DNA of 48,989 nt from Polaromonas sp. (GCA_030650875.1 JAUSDK010000018.1:1-48989), one strand, 5' to 3'. Shown: positions 28,753 through 39,975, counted from the first letter of the stretch. The notes: a model not told the origin generated them from the letters alone. Made by a program: numbers and translations.

Positions 28753-29424
28753 TCACCATTGGCCAGCTGGCCGCTTGCTACGTATAAAGGTGGCGATGGC
28801 TTCCGCCGAATCGGGCCGACTTCCACGCTGCGCAAACTGTAGCGCGCTCAGTCCTTGCTGGTTCTTCAGTTGCGGGTCGGCGCCTTCCTGCAACAGCAGC
28901 TTGACGGCTTCAGGAGAACCGTACATGGCAGCCATCATCAGGGGCGTGGTTCCATTGGGCGACTCAGCGTCAATGTAGGCGCTGTGCTCGATCAGCAAGC
29001 TGATGATGGCCAGTTGCCCGCTGCTGGCGGCGTAATGCAAGGCCGTCCAGCCGGTCTTGTTCACGTCTGCGCCTCTTTTGATCAATTGCGCGGCCAGATC
29101 CCGCTGGCCTTTGAGGGCCGCCAGCATGAGCGGACTTTCGCCCTTGGCATTGAGTCGGTTGACGTCGGTTTTGGGCCAGCTGATCAGGACCTGCGCGGCC
29201 TTGAGCGAAGGCTCGGTCAGCGCCAGATAAAGGCCATGCTGGCCTTTAAGATCAGGTGTATTGGCATCAAAACCGCGCGCCAAAAGCGCTTGGAGTTTGG
29301 CCGGATTATCTTGCTTGATGGCGTCGAAAAAATCCTCGTAGGAACCAGCTTGCACCACGCCACACCCAACAAAAACAAACAGACAGACTAGTTTTTTCAG
29401 GTGGCTGATGAGGTTTTTCTTCAT
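28753..29424 (-). CDS. Ankyrin-repeat periplasmic protein
   Basis: Signal peptide; [58 protein letters not shown]. Confidence 0.9.
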   Translation of the reverse strand: MKKNLISHLKKLVCLFVFVGCGVVQAGSYEDFFDAIKQDNPAKLQALLARGFDANTPDLKGQHGLYLALTEPSLKAAQVLISWPKTDVNRLNAKGESPLMLAALKGQRDLAAQLIKRGADVNKTGWTALHYAASSGQLAIISLLIEHSAYIDAESPNGTTPLMMAAMYGSPEAVKLLLQEGADPQLKNQQGLSALQFAQRGSRPDSAEAIATFIRSKRPAGQW

Positions 29425-30215
29425 GCCGTTACCCCCGTAAAAAGCTGCTCGAAATTGCGGCTGGTGGCCTCGGCGATAAGTTCCACAGGCTGCTGCTTGA
29501 GTTCGGCAATCTGCTGCGCGACAAAGGGAACATAGGAGGGATTGTTGGTCTTGCCGCGGTAAGGCATGGGTGCCAGATAAGGGCTGTCGGTTTCGATCAG
29601 CATGCGGTCCAGCGGCACAAAGCGGGCTACTTCCCGTATGTCGCCCGCTGTCTTGAAGGTCAAAATGCCCGAGAACGAGATGTAAAATCCCAAGTCGAGC
29701 GCTGCACGCGCGACGGCCTGCGTTTCTGTGAAGCAATGAAAAACACCACCGGCCCGCCCGCTGCCTGCGCCCTCACCCTCCTCCTTCAAAATGGCCAGCG
29801 TGTCGTCCGAGGCGTTTCGGGTGTGAATCACCAGCGGTTTTGCACACTGGCGCGCCGCACGAATGTGCACCCGAAAGCGTTCGCGCTGCCACTCCATGTC
29901 GGCCACCGTGCGCTCCCCGAGCCGGAAATAATCGAGTCCGGTTTCGCCAATGCCCACCACTTTAGGCAAATTGGCACGCTGCAGCAAATCTTGCAGGCTG
30001 GGCTCCTGCACATCCTCGTTGTCGGGATGCACACCTACCGTCGACCAGAAGTTGCTATAGGTCGTGGCGAGTTCGTGAACGGCCTCAAACTCCTCCAGCG
30101 TGGTGCAGATGCACAGCGCCCGGTCCACCTGGGCGTCTTGCATGGCCTGACGAATCTGAGGCAATTCGGCCTTCAGCGCAGGAAAACTCAAGTGGCAATG
30201 GGAATCTGTAAACAT
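29421..30215 (-). CDS. tatD: TatD-family hydrolase
   Basis: [49 protein letters not shown]. Confidence 0.93.
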   Translation of the reverse strand: MFTDSHCHLSFPALKAELPQIRQAMQDAQVDRALCICTTLEEFEAVHELATTYSNFWSTVGVHPDNEDVQEPSLQDLLQRANLPKVVGIGETGLDYFRLGERTVADMEWQRERFRVHIRAARQCAKPLVIHTRNASDDTLAILKEEGEGAGSGRAGGVFHCFTETQAVARAALDLGFYISFSGILTFKTAGDIREVARFVPLDRMLIETDSPYLAPMPYRGKTNNPSYVPFVAQQIAELKQQPVELIAEATSRNFEQLFTGVTA

Positions 30216-30234
30216 TCAAGAATCAAAGTTTAGG

Positions 30235-30315
30235 TAAAAATGGCTTGTATGCCCGCGATTGCGTCACTACAAGCGATTAAAAAATAGCGAGAACATAGCG
30301 ATAGATCGCTCCTCC
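30235..30315. repeat. Comamonad-type AT-rich interspersed repeat (intergenic copy)
   Basis: Minus strand: CGCTATTTTTTAATCGCTTGTAG...GGGCATACAAGCCATTTTTACC. Confidence 0.5.
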
Positions 30316-30341
30316 CGTGCGGGACAAAAGCGAGGCAGCGC

Positions 30342-30722
30342 CTAAATGGTCTGCGTGGGCCGCTCGGACGCCAGATGCGCACCGAGGATTTCTTCAATCT
30401 TGAGCTTGAGCAAGCGCGATTTTTCGTCAGACGGAAACCGAACCCCAACGCCCTGGGTCCGGTTTGAAGAAGCCCGAGGCGGCGTGATCCAGGCCACTTT
30501 TCCGGCTACCGGGTAGCGTTGGGTGTCTTCGGGGAGCGTCAGCAGGATGTAGACGTCGTCGCCGAGTTTGTAGTCGCGCGCCGAGGGAATAAAAACGCCA
30601 CCCTCCTGAAACAAGGGAATGTAAGCGGCATACAGCGCTGCTTTCTCCTTGATGGCCAGCTGGACAACGCTGGGCCGGTTGGCAGCGGCAGCAGGGGAAC
30701 TGGCGGGGTGGGTGGTGGTCAT
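30342..30722 (-). CDS. PilZ-domain protein
   Basis: RPSVVQLAIKEKAALYAAYIPLFQEGGVFIPSARDYKLGDDVYILLTLPEDTQRYPVAGKVAWITP. Confidence 0.85.
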   Translation of the reverse strand: MTTTHPASSPAAAANRPSVVQLAIKEKAALYAAYIPLFQEGGVFIPSARDYKLGDDVYILLTLPEDTQRYPVAGKVAWITPPRASSNRTQGVGVRFPSDEKSRLLKLKIEEILGAHLASERPTQTI

Positions 30723-30790
30723 GCTCTTAGTTTATCGGTTTGGCGGCATCTGTATAGTGTCCATATGCTGGCGTTCCAGCATGGCCTGAT

Positions 30791-31894
30791 TCATTTGGCA
30801 CTGAGTGCCAGTTGGGCGCGGCTGACCAGGGTTTCCAGCAGCAAGCCCGCGTTATACGGATGCTCTACAGTGCGTGCGATCGTACTGAGCTCTTTGGACC
30901 AGCGGGTAAGCGCGTAAAAACCGGGTGGGGCTGGACTGGCTGCGATGGGCTTACCCGCTACGGCCGGAGGCGGAAGCGGCAGGTCCACAGCACTGAAAAA
31001 CCGGGGCGACGCCCCCACCCTGACGGCCAGCACATCGTGGCAGAGCTTTTGCAACGCATCAACCGCCAGCGCCGGCGCCCAGTTGGTCAGCGCGCTGACA
31101 TCGCCCCGGGCCATTGCTTTTGGCAACGCGTGCCAGTGCTGTGCAGCCTCGTTGGGTGGGCTGCTTTGCGCCCACGCCAGGGCGTCGGCCGGACGTCCGC
31201 CGACGGCCACCAGCAGTGTCTCCAGATCGGCCGCATCGGGCGGCCGGATCACTTTTTTGGCGCTGCCCTCGCCCTCGCTGGGGCGACTGGCTTCCTGCTG
31301 CAGCCAGTCCAGTGCGGGTGCAAACTCGGGCCACAGCATGGTGTGGCCCAGGCAGCGGCTGCGAATGGTGGGTAGCAGTTGGTGGGCCGACTCGGTCGCC
31401 AGTACAAATTTGACGGCACCCGGTGGCTCTTCCAGCGTTTTGAGCAGCGTGTTGGCCGTGATGTGGTTCATGCGCTCGGCGGGAAACACCAGCACCACCT
31501 TGGTGTTGCCGCGCGAGCGCGTGAACTGGGTGAAGGAGACGGCTTCGCGCGCTGCATCGACCTTGATTTCCTTGCTCGGCTTGCGCTTTTTATTGTCCAG
31601 ATCGTCCTGCGTTTTTTCGTCCAGCGGCCAGCCCAGCGCAAGCGACAGGGTTTCGGGCATCAGCATAGACAGGTCGGCGTGGGTGTGCACGTCCACGGCA
31701 TGGCAGCTGCCGCACTGACCGCAAGCGCCCTGCGCCGTCGGCTTTTCACACAGCCAGGCCCGGGCTAGCGCCAGTGCCAGCTCAAACTGGCCCAGACCCG
31801 AAGGCCCGCTGAGCAGCCAGGCGTGTCCGCGCTGGGTCAGCAGGCCTTCCAGTTGGGTTTGAAGCCAGGGCGCCAAACGCCGTGGGCTGGTCAT
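30791..31894 (-). CDS. holB: DNA polymerase III subunit delta'
   Basis: [26 protein letters not shown], Cys cluster [23 protein letters not shown]; next to tmk. Confidence 0.93.
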   Translation of the reverse strand: MTSPRRLAPWLQTQLEGLLTQRGHAWLLSGPSGLGQFELALALARAWLCEKPTAQGACGQCGSCHAVDVHTHADLSMLMPETLSLALGWPLDEKTQDDLDNKKRKPSKEIKVDAAREAVSFTQFTRSRGNTKVVLVFPAERMNHITANTLLKTLEEPPGAVKFVLATESAHQLLPTIRSRCLGHTMLWPEFAPALDWLQQEASRPSEGEGSAKKVIRPPDAADLETLLVAVGGRPADALAWAQSSPPNEAAQHWHALPKAMARGDVSALTNWAPALAVDALQKLCHDVLAVRVGASPRFFSAVDLPLPPPAVAGKPIAASPAPPGFYALTRWSKELSTIARTVEHPYNAGLLLETLVSRAQLALSAK

Positions 31895-32574
31895 GACAGC
31901 CAGCCCTTGCCAACAAACACTTGCTGCACCGCCTGCCACACCGCTTCGCGGGTTTGCGAGGCATCGATGCGGGCAAACCGCTCCGGGTGGCCGTGCTGGC
32001 GGTCAGCATAGCCTTGGGCCACGCGGCGAAAAAATTCCACCGGTTGGGATTCAAATTTATCGGGGATACGTGCGCCGGCCAGCCGCGCTGCGGCCGCTTC
32101 AGGCGCCAGGTCAAACCAGACCGTGAGGTGCGGCTCGATCACGGTTTCAACTTCGGGCGTCATCGGTGAATTGCCGGCCGGGTCGCCCAGCAAACCTTCG
32201 TCGGCCTGCACCCATTGCTCCAGGGTAGACAGGACGTGCAGGTCAAACCCGCGCCCGCCGCCCTGGTAGGCAAAGGTGGCATCGGTAAATCGGTCGCACA
32301 GCACGACATCGCCACGCAGCAATGCGGGCGCGATCACACGCACAAGGTGGTCACGCCGGGCCGCAAAAATCAGCAGTGACTCGGTCAGCGGATCCATTGG
32401 GTCGCCCAGCACCAGGGCGCGCAGCTTTTCGGCCAGCGGCGTGCCGCCCGGCTCACGGGTCAGCGTCACTGCCCTACCCTGCGCCCTGAAGGCATCGGCC
32501 AGACCCGTGATGTGTGTGGACTTTCCGGCGCCGTCTATGCCTTCAAAGCTGATGAAAAGGCCGTGCATATTCAT
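31891..32574 (-). CDS. tmk: Thymidylate kinase
   Basis: [47 protein letters not shown]. Confidence 0.96.
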   Translation of the reverse strand: MNMHGLFISFEGIDGAGKSTHITGLADAFRAQGRAVTLTREPGGTPLAEKLRALVLGDPMDPLTESLLIFAARRDHLVRVIAPALLRGDVVLCDRFTDATFAYQGGGRGFDLHVLSTLEQWVQADEGLLGDPAGNSPMTPEVETVIEPHLTVWFDLAPEAAAARLAGARIPDKFESQPVEFFRRVAQGYADRQHGHPERFARIDASQTREAVWQAVQQVFVGKGWLS

Positions 32575-33587
32575 GGTTTGGATTGGCTTCTGAGGTATTT
32601 GTTGACGGCGCGGTTGTGGTCGTCCAGGTTGCTGCTGAACTGGCTGCGGCCGGTTCCGTCATTGCGGGACACAAAGTACAAGGCCCGCGTGGGCGCCGGC
32701 TGCACGGCGGCCAATAACGCGGCCTTGCCCGGCATGGCGATAGGCGTGGGCGGCAAGCCGGCACGCGTGTAGGTGTTGTAAGGCGTGTCGGCCTGCAGGT
32801 GGCGTTTTCGAAGGTTACCGTCAAACTCGGCACCCAGGCCGTAAATCACGGTCGGGTCGGTCTGCAGCAACATGCCCGCGCGTAGCCGGTTGATAAAGAC
32901 GCCGCCAATTTCCGGCCGGTCGGCGGCCATTCCGGTTTCTTTCTCAATGATGCTGGCCAGAATCAATGCCTCTTCTGGCGTTTTCAGCGGTGTGTCCGGC
33001 TGGCGCAGCGCCCAGGCGGCGTCAAGCCGCTTGTCCATGGCGCGGGCGGCACGCTTGAGCACGGCCAGGTCGCTGGAGCCTTTGGCATAGGTGTAGGTGT
33101 CGGGGAAAAACCGGCCCTCGGGGTGCATCCCCGGCCTGTCCAGCTTTTGCATGATGATTTCGGGGCTTAGCCCACTCGATTCTGGGGTGAGCTGCTCTGC
33201 TTTTTGTAGCGATGCACGTACCTGCGCAAAGGTCCAGCCTTCCACCAGCGTGACGCTCTTCAGGGTTTCCTCGCCGCGCACCAGCATGCGCAGCAACTTG
33301 CGCGGGCTGGTGCCTGGAACCAACTCATAACTGCCCGCCTTGATCTGCCGGGCCTGCCCGGACAGGCGAAACCAGGCCTGCAATAGTGGCTCCGGAACAT
33401 CGGCGCCGCTGGCCACCACCAGGGCAGCCACGCCTCGGGCCCCGGGCTCGATTTCCAGGTCCACCACCTGGCTGCCCGGCTGCAGCCGCAGGGGCATCGG
33501 TTCGTTCAGCCACCACCAAGCCGCACCCGCCAACAGCAGCGCGGCAACAAACGCCAGCTTTAAAAAACCTGTAAAGACACGACCCAC
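32571..33587 (-). CDS. mltG: Endolytic transglycosylase MltG
   Basis: [45 protein letters not shown]. Confidence 0.95.
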   Translation of the reverse strand: MGRVFTGFLKLAFVAALLLAGAAWWWLNEPMPLRLQPGSQVVDLEIEPGARGVAALVVASGADVPEPLLQAWFRLSGQARQIKAGSYELVPGTSPRKLLRMLVRGEETLKSVTLVEGWTFAQVRASLQKAEQLTPESSGLSPEIIMQKLDRPGMHPEGRFFPDTYTYAKGSSDLAVLKRAARAMDKRLDAAWALRQPDTPLKTPEEALILASIIEKETGMAADRPEIGGVFINRLRAGMLLQTDPTVIYGLGAEFDGNLRKRHLQADTPYNTYTRAGLPPTPIAMPGKAALLAAVQPAPTRALYFVSRNDGTGRSQFSSNLDDHNRAVNKYLRSQSKP

Positions 33588-33645
33588 AGCGCAACTACCT
33601 TTTCAATACAGAACAAAAGTTCAGAGGGCAATGATAATTCAGCCC

Positions 33646-34614
33646 ATGCCCACCACCCCAATGCCCCACCCCATGACCATGCCCACCTCTGCCGAAGCTA
33701 TTTCCGGCATTGCCGAATTGACACAATGGGGCGTCATCCGCGTCGCGGGTGAAGAAGCCACGAAGTTTTTGCAGGGCCAGCTGACGCAGGATGTGGCCTT
33801 GCTGGGCCTGTCAGAAGCCCGGCTGGCCGCTTTTTGCAATGCCAAGGGCCGCATGCAGGCCAGTTTTTTCGTGTTCAAACGCAGCCACGACGAGGTGTTG
33901 CTGGTGTGCAGCCGGGACATTCTGGCCGCCACGCTCAAGCGCCTGTCGATGTTTGTGCTGCGCGCCAAGGCGAAACTCACTGACGCGAGCCCGGAGTTTT
34001 CACTGTACGGGGTGGCTGGGAACGCTATGGAAAAAATAGCTGGAAGCGCCTGCCCGCCTTGGACCAAGGTTGATTTTGATTCTGCAAACCTGGTGTTTTT
34101 GCACGCCGGTGCAGGCCAGGCACGCGCGCTCTGGTGCGCGCCTGCAGGCACGCCCGCCCCCCGGGGACCGGCACTGGATCTGGCCTTGTGGGACTGGCTG
34201 GAAGTGCAGTCAGGCATTGCCATGATCACCCAGCCGATTTTCGAAGCCTTTGTGCCGCAAATGCTCAACTACGAATCCGTCGGCGGTGTGAGCTTCAAAA
34301 AAGGCTGCTACCCCGGCCAGGAAGTGGTGGCGCGCAGCCAGTTTCGCGGCACGCTCAAGCGTCGGGCTTACTTGGTGCACACCGCCGGCACGCCCACGGT
34401 CGGCCAGGAAGTTTTTCACGCCCTGGACGCCGAGCAGCCCTGCGGCCTGGTTGCGGCCGTTGCAGCCAACCCGTCAGGCGGTTTCGATGCCGTGGTGTCG
34501 ATGCAGACCGCTGCGGCGGCAGATTCTGCCGATGGGCGGCTCACGCTGGGCGGCAGCACCGGCGCGGCCCTGATGCTGTTGCCACTGCCCTACCCGTTGC
34601 TTGAAGATATTTAA
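33646..34614 (+). CDS. ygfZ: YgfZ/GcvT-domain folate-binding protein
   Basis: FLQGQLTQDV, FCNAKGRMQASF, KGCYPGQEVVARSQFRGTLKRRAY. Confidence 0.93.
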   Translation: MPTTPMPHPMTMPTSAEAISGIAELTQWGVIRVAGEEATKFLQGQLTQDVALLGLSEARLAAFCNAKGRMQASFFVFKRSHDEVLLVCSRDILAATLKRLSMFVLRAKAKLTDASPEFSLYGVAGNAMEKIAGSACPPWTKVDFDSANLVFLHAGAGQARALWCAPAGTPAPRGPALDLALWDWLEVQSGIAMITQPIFEAFVPQMLNYESVGGVSFKKGCYPGQEVVARSQFRGTLKRRAYLVHTAGTPTVGQEVFHALDAEQPCGLVAAVAANPSGGFDAVVSMQTAAAADSADGRLTLGGSTGAALMLLPLPYPLLEDI

Positions 34615-34638
34615 ACGCATGCACTCTAACGCCTTGTC

Positions 34639-35478
34639 ATGTGCCTGATTGCCTTTGCCATTGGCGCCTCTGCGCGCTGGCCGCTGGTGGTCGCGTCCAA
34701 CCGCGATGAGTTTTTAAACCGACCCACCCAGCCTCTGAGCCGCTGGCAAACAGACGCCGGCCAAGACATCATTTCCGGCCGCGACCTGCGCGCCGGCGGC
34801 ACCTGGCTGGGCCTGACACCGGGCGGGCGCGTGGCGTTTCTGACCAATGTGCGCGAGGCCAATGCGCCTGCTGCGCCGCACTCCCGGGGTGAATTGGTCA
34901 CGCGCTGGCTGGCGCAAGGCGGTGACGCCGTCGCCTTTGCCACGGCGCTGGCGCAGGACGGCGCAGCCTATGGCGGTTTTAACCTGGTGATCGGCGACTT
35001 TCAAAGCAATGCCTGGACCTGGCTGAGCAACCGGCCGGCCGACGGCTCAGCGCTTCATGTCCAGGCCCTGGCGCCGGGGATTTACGGACTTTCCAATGCT
35101 GCACTGAACACGCCCTGGCCCAAAACCACAGCATTGCAAAACACGCTCCGGGCCTCCCTGGAGGCTTCACCCGACCCTGAAACGCTGCAAGCGCGGCTGT
35201 GGGCCGCACTGGCCAGCCGCGAACGCGCGCAGCGTGAGGCGTTGCCTGCCACCGGCGTGCCGCTCGCCGTTGAAGAAGCCTTATCCAGCGCGTTTGTCGA
35301 CTTTCCCGAAAACGCCTATGGCACGCGCAGCAGCACGCTGTTGCTGGCCAGCGCGCAGCGCCACGCGGGGGCTGAACGGCGGTGGGAAGTTCAACTGGAA
35401 GAACGCACCCATCGGCCTGAAGTGCCAGGTGCGGGCGCCGGCATCGAGCGCAGTTGTGCTGCGCTGTCCTGGCAATAA
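34639..35478 (+). CDS. NRDE/TANGO2 family protein
   Basis: MCLIAFAIG...LVVASNRDEFLNRPTQPLSRW...GTWLGLTPGGRVAFLTN. Confidence 0.9.
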   Translation: MCLIAFAIGASARWPLVVASNRDEFLNRPTQPLSRWQTDAGQDIISGRDLRAGGTWLGLTPGGRVAFLTNVREANAPAAPHSRGELVTRWLAQGGDAVAFATALAQDGAAYGGFNLVIGDFQSNAWTWLSNRPADGSALHVQALAPGIYGLSNAALNTPWPKTTALQNTLRASLEASPDPETLQARLWAALASRERAQREALPATGVPLAVEEALSSAFVDFPENAYGTRSSTLLLASAQRHAGAERRWEVQLEERTHRPEVPGAGAGIERSCAALSWQ

Positions 35479-35489
35479 ACCCGAAGCGC

Positions 35490-36353
35490 TCAGAGTATCC
35501 GAAACATTTCAATATGGGCGATGCCGGCTTCGTCAAAAGGCGCGCCGCGCACCGCAAATCCCAGGCGCTGGTAAAAGCCTTCGGCACTGCGCTGCGCGTG
35601 CAGCACCACCTCGGCGTCGCCACGCTGTTGTGCGGCGCCGACCAAAGACTGCAAAATGCCCTGCCCCACCTGCGCACCCCGCAGCGCGCGGTGAACCGCC
35701 ATGCGGCCTACTTTTCCCACGCCAGCGGCGTGCCTGAGCAGCCGCCCGGTGGCCACCGCCTGGCCCAGCCCGTTGTAGGCCACGGCATGCACGGCGCCGG
35801 CATCGGCTGCGTCAGGTTCCAGTTCGGGCGCAATGCCCTGTTCCTCGACAAACACACGGCGCCTGATGCGAACGGCGTCAGCGCCTAATTGCACCCAGTC
35901 ACCGGTTTTGATGTCCAGCATGGCCTGCCCGGCTTCAAAACCCGTCAGCAGGCTGCGCAGCGCATCGGGCACCGGCCTGGAGGTCTGCGAGGCCGGGTCG
36001 GCAAACACGTAGATCAGCTCGCAGGTGATGAGCAGGTCAGCGCCACGAAAAATGGCACCTGAAAACACCATCGACGAGGTACCAACGCGCACGCACTTCA
36101 GCGCCACATCAAGCCGGTCGTCAAAACGCGCTGAGGCGTGGTATTCAATGCTGGCCTTTTTGACATACAAGTCGCCGCCCAGTTGCAGCATGGCCTCTTC
36201 ATACGGCAGCGCCAGCGCCCGCCAGTAGTCGCTGATGGCGGTGTCGAAATACATCAGATAGTGGCCGTTGAACACGATTTTTTGCATGTCCACCTCGACC
36301 CAGCGCACGCGCAGGCGGTGAAAAAATCGGAAGTCTTGTCGTTGCATGCTCAT
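35490..36353 (-). CDS. Fusion: YbgC/FadM-type acyl-CoA thioesterase plus GNAT N-acetyltransferase
   Basis: RVRWVEVDMQKIVFNGHYLMYFDTAISDYWR (hotdog) then IRRRVFVEEQGIAPELE...GKVGRMAVHRALRGAQVGQGILQSLV...AEGFYQRLGF (GNAT). Confidence 0.85.
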   Translation of the reverse strand: MSMQRQDFRFFHRLRVRWVEVDMQKIVFNGHYLMYFDTAISDYWRALALPYEEAMLQLGGDLYVKKASIEYHASARFDDRLDVALKCVRVGTSSMVFSGAIFRGADLLITCELIYVFADPASQTSRPVPDALRSLLTGFEAGQAMLDIKTGDWVQLGADAVRIRRRVFVEEQGIAPELEPDAADAGAVHAVAYNGLGQAVATGRLLRHAAGVGKVGRMAVHRALRGAQVGQGILQSLVGAAQQRGDAEVVLHAQRSAEGFYQRLGFAVRGAPFDEAGIAHIEMFRIL

Positions 36354-37309
36354 GAGTCCAGGTTAAAAGCCAGTCGAAGCGCCTGCGCCGCAGCCGCATG
36401 GGCATGCCGCGCTTCGGGAATGACGCGGCCCATCTTGATAAACTCGTGCGTCACGCCCCGGTAAATTTCAAGGTCCACGGCCACGCCGGCCAGCCGCAGC
36501 TTGTCGGCATACATCACGCCTTCATCGACCAGCGGGTCGCATTCGGCCAGGCCCAGCCAGGCCGGGGCCACACCGTCGACATCGGGCGCATTGAGCGGCG
36601 CAAAGCGCCAGTCGTCGCAGTCAGCCGGGCTGCGCACGTACTGCGCAAAAAACCAGCTGATACCGGCCTCTTCAAGCAAGAATCCGTGCCCGAACTTGTG
36701 GTGCGAGGGCGTGTCCTGGTGCGCCGTGCAACCGGGGTAAAACAGCAGTTGCAGCGCCAGCGGCAAACCGGCGTCCCGCGCCAGCACCGCGCACATGGCG
36801 GCCAGCGTGCCGCCGGCGCTGTCCCCGCCCACGGCCAGCCGTTCGGCGTCCAGGCCCAGGCTGGCGGCATGGTCAGCCAGCCAGCGCAGGGCATCCCAGG
36901 CATCGTGGGCCGCCACCGGAAACTTGTGCTCGGGCGCCAGCCGGTAGTCAAGCGACAGCACGGCGCAGCCCGCCAGAAAGCTCAGCTGGCGGCACAGCGC
37001 GTCGTGGGTGGCGATGCTGCCCACCGTGAAGCCGCCGCCATGAAAGTACAGCAGCACCGGCAGCTTTTCAGCCGACGGCGCATAAAGCCGCGCCGGCAGC
37101 GCATGGCCATCCCGCGCGGGAATGTGCAGGTTTTCAATCCGGACCAGCGCGTGCTTGGGAATTTCAAGCACACCCGAACCGGACGCGTAAGCGGCGCGGG
37201 CCAGCGCCGGGGTGAGCGTGTGAAATGGCGGGCGCTGGGCCCGCACCATGCGGTGAAGGACGTCCTGCATCGTGTGCGTCAGCAGGGCTTGGGGCGGGCG
37301 AGCGCGCAT
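36350..37309 (-). CDS. Alpha/beta hydrolase (HSL/esterase family)
   Basis: LLYFHGGGFTVGS, AVGGDSAGGTLAA, CDPLVDEGVMYADKL...THEFIKMG. Confidence 0.92.
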   Translation of the reverse strand: MRARPPQALLTHTMQDVLHRMVRAQRPPFHTLTPALARAAYASGSGVLEIPKHALVRIENLHIPARDGHALPARLYAPSAEKLPVLLYFHGGGFTVGSIATHDALCRQLSFLAGCAVLSLDYRLAPEHKFPVAAHDAWDALRWLADHAASLGLDAERLAVGGDSAGGTLAAMCAVLARDAGLPLALQLLFYPGCTAHQDTPSHHKFGHGFLLEEAGISWFFAQYVRSPADCDDWRFAPLNAPDVDGVAPAWLGLAECDPLVDEGVMYADKLRLAGVAVDLEIYRGVTHEFIKMGRVIPEARHAHAAAAQALRLAFNLDS

Positions 37310-37476
37310 TTAACGGGCCACGGCCAATGCAGGTAACGTCTCCAGGCGGGCTATCACCAAAGTGACCGGGCTCAGGGTATGCGTGCAAGTCATGCGTGTT
37401 GTCAGCTATTAAAGTCGGGGCAAGGACAGAAAAAATCGGCAATCCACATCCTACAACGCAGAAAGACAAGCAAGCC

Positions 37477-38613
37477 ATGGCCTTCATCTATTACATCACT
37501 CAGGTCCAGTTTGAATTTGGCGCCATCAAGCTGCTCCGCCAGGAATGCGAGCGGGTCGGCATCAACCGGCCGCTGATCGTGACCGACCCCGGCGTGAAAG
37601 CGGCGGGCATTTTGCAAAAAGCCCTGGACGCCCTGCCGGGCGTGACGGTGGCGGTGTTTGACCAGACGCCGTCCAACCCCACGGAAGCCGCGGTGCGCGC
37701 GGCCGCCGCGCTGTACCGGGCCAGCGGCTGCGACGGCCTGATCGCGGTGGGCGGCGGCTCAGCGATTGACTGCGCCAAGGGCGTGGCGATTGCCGCGACG
37801 CATGAAGGCCCGCTCGCGACCTACGCGACCATCGAAGGCGGCTCGCCCAAAATCACGGATCGGGTCGCCCCGCTGATTGCCGTGCCCACCACCAGCGGCA
37901 CCGGCAGCGAAGTGGCACGCGGCGCGATCATCATCGTGGACGACCACCGCAAGCTCGGCTTTCATTCCTGGCACCTGGTGCCCAAAACTGCGATTTGCGA
38001 CCCCGAACTCACGCTGGGCCTGCCCGCCCACCTGACGGCCGCGACCGGCATGGACGCGATTGCGCATTGCATGGAAACCTTCATGGCGCCGCTTTTCAAC
38101 CCACCGGCCGACGGCATTGCGCTGGACGGACTGGAGCGCGGCTGGGCGCACATCGAGCGCGCCACGCGCGACGGCAGCGACCGGGAAGCCCGGCTCAACA
38201 TGATGAGCGCGTCGATGCAGGGCGCGATGGCGTTCCAGAAAGGCCTGGGCTGCGTGCATTCGCTGAGCCACAGTCTGGGCGGCGTGGACCCGCGCCTGCA
38301 CCACGGCACGCTGAACGCGATGTTTTTGCCGGCGGTCGTGCGTTTCAACGCCAGCGCCGAGTCGATTCAAAAGGAAAACCGGCTGAACCGCATGGCGCGC
38401 GCCATGGGCCTGGCCTCGGGCAGCGACATCCCCGAAGCGATCAAGGACATGAACGCTCGCCTGGGGTTGCCCAAGGGCCTGGCCGAAATGGGCGTGCAGC
38501 GCGAGCAGTTCGACCGGATCATTGCGGGCGCGATGGCCGACCATTGCCACAAGACCAATCCGCGCATTGCGACGGCCGGGGAGTATGCGGAGATGCTGGG
38601 GAATTCACTCTGA
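37477..38613 (+). CDS. Iron-containing alcohol dehydrogenase
   Basis: LIAVGGGSAIDCAKG, PTTSGTGSEVARG, GMDAIAHCME, HSLSHSLGG. Confidence 0.92.
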   Translation: MAFIYYITQVQFEFGAIKLLRQECERVGINRPLIVTDPGVKAAGILQKALDALPGVTVAVFDQTPSNPTEAAVRAAAALYRASGCDGLIAVGGGSAIDCAKGVAIAATHEGPLATYATIEGGSPKITDRVAPLIAVPTTSGTGSEVARGAIIIVDDHRKLGFHSWHLVPKTAICDPELTLGLPAHLTAATGMDAIAHCMETFMAPLFNPPADGIALDGLERGWAHIERATRDGSDREARLNMMSASMQGAMAFQKGLGCVHSLSHSLGGVDPRLHHGTLNAMFLPAVVRFNASAESIQKENRLNRMARAMGLASGSDIPEAIKDMNARLGLPKGLAEMGVQREQFDRIIAGAMADHCHKTNPRIATAGEYAEMLGNSL

Positions 38614-38625
38614 GAGGCCGCCCCC

Positions 38626-39141
38626 TTAGTGCCCCATTTCCAAGGCCACCAAAAACCGCGACACCATGTTGTAAGCCCCGATCGTGACCATCACGTCCAC
38701 GATCTGGCGCTCATCGAGCTGGCTGCGCACCTTGTCATACAGGCTGGCGGGCACCTCGATGTTGCGGGTCATGGCATCCGTCAAGGTCATCAGCGTGTGT
38801 TCCAGCTCGCTCAGGCCGGCGCCCAGTTGTTCGGGGTCGCGCAGCGCTGCGATTTTTGCTTCGGTGGCACCGGCCTTCAGGGCAATCGGCACATGGGCTT
38901 CGTACTCGTAGGTGGCGCGGTTGAGCACGGCGACGCGGATGATGACGAGCTCACGCAACGCTGCGGGCAGCGTGTTTTTGTTGCGCACGGCCGTCAGCAG
39001 CTGCTCCCAGCCGTGCGCCATGGGCGGGCTGTTGAGCAACACCTGGTACAGCGTCGAGACGCGGCCGCGCTGGGCGGCGATGGTGGCTTCGAGCTCGGCC
39101 AGCTCGGGTTGGGTGCCGGGTTCAATCGGTGCGATACGCAT
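38626..39141 (-). CDS. Carboxymuconolactone decarboxylase (AhpD-like) family protein
   Basis: ALRELVIIRVAVLNRATYEYEAHVPIALKAGATEAKIAAL; no CxxC seen. Confidence 0.82.
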   Translation of the reverse strand: MRIAPIEPGTQPELAELEATIAAQRGRVSTLYQVLLNSPPMAHGWEQLLTAVRNKNTLPAALRELVIIRVAVLNRATYEYEAHVPIALKAGATEAKIAALRDPEQLGAGLSELEHTLMTLTDAMTRNIEVPASLYDKVRSQLDERQIVDVMVTIGAYNMVSRFLVALEMGH

Positions 39142-39158
39142 GGGGTTCCTTGAAAAAG

Positions 39159-39971
39159 TCAGTCGCAGCGCACAGACATGCCGCCATCCACCACCAACTC
39201 AGTGCCAGTGATGAAGCGTGCCTCGTCCGACGCAAGAAACAATACGGCGTTTGCGGTGTCGCGGCCGTCGCCCATGAAAGGCAGCGGAATGCGCGCCTGA
39301 CGCTGCTTGAGCAGTGCCTGCACGTCGCCACCGGCGCGTTGTTTGGCCAGACGCACATCGACCATGGGGGTGTAGAGCTGGCCCGGGATCACGGTGTTGA
39401 CGCGTATCCCCTTGCCGGCGTACTGCACCGCCACCACGCGCGAGAACTGGATCACGCCGGCCTTGGCCGCCGCATAAGCCACCTGTGGCGCGCCTGTCCA
39501 GCGCGTGGCCGAGGTCGAGGCCAGGTTCACGATGGCGCCCTGCCCGGCCTGCTCCATCAGCGGCAACACGTGTTTGCAGGTCAGGAAGACACTTTTGAGG
39601 TTGCGGTCGATCTGCGCGGCCCAGACTTCCTCGCTCATCTCCACCGGCCCACCGCCGGCCGAACCACCGACGTTGTTGACCAGGATGTCGATGCCGCCGA
39701 AACGCGCCACGCAGGCGGCGACCGTGGCCGCGATGGCGTCGCTGCTGGTGACGTCGCAAATGCCCGTGTCAATTTCGCCGCCAGCCGCGCGCGCCAGCGT
39801 AACGGTCTCGTCCATGCTGGCGGCGTGCAGGTCGACCGCGAATACGCGCGCGCCTTCCTGCGCCAGCCGCACCGCGATTGCGCGGCCGTTGCCCCAGCCG
39901 GGGCCGACCGAACCGGCGCCTGTCACCAGCGCCACTTTGCCTTCAAGTCTCTTGCTCATTGTTGTTTCCAT
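39159..39971 (-). CDS. SDR-family oxidoreductase
   Basis: GKVALVTGAGSVGPGWGNGRAIA, VNNVGG, YAAAKAGVIQF. Confidence 0.92.
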   Translation of the reverse strand: METTMSKRLEGKVALVTGAGSVGPGWGNGRAIAVRLAQEGARVFAVDLHAASMDETVTLARAAGGEIDTGICDVTSSDAIAATVAACVARFGGIDILVNNVGGSAGGGPVEMSEEVWAAQIDRNLKSVFLTCKHVLPLMEQAGQGAIVNLASTSATRWTGAPQVAYAAAKAGVIQFSRVVAVQYAGKGIRVNTVIPGQLYTPMVDVRLAKQRAGGDVQALLKQRQARIPLPFMGDGRDTANAVLFLASDEARFITGTELVVDGGMSVRCD

Positions 39972-39975
39972 AAAG

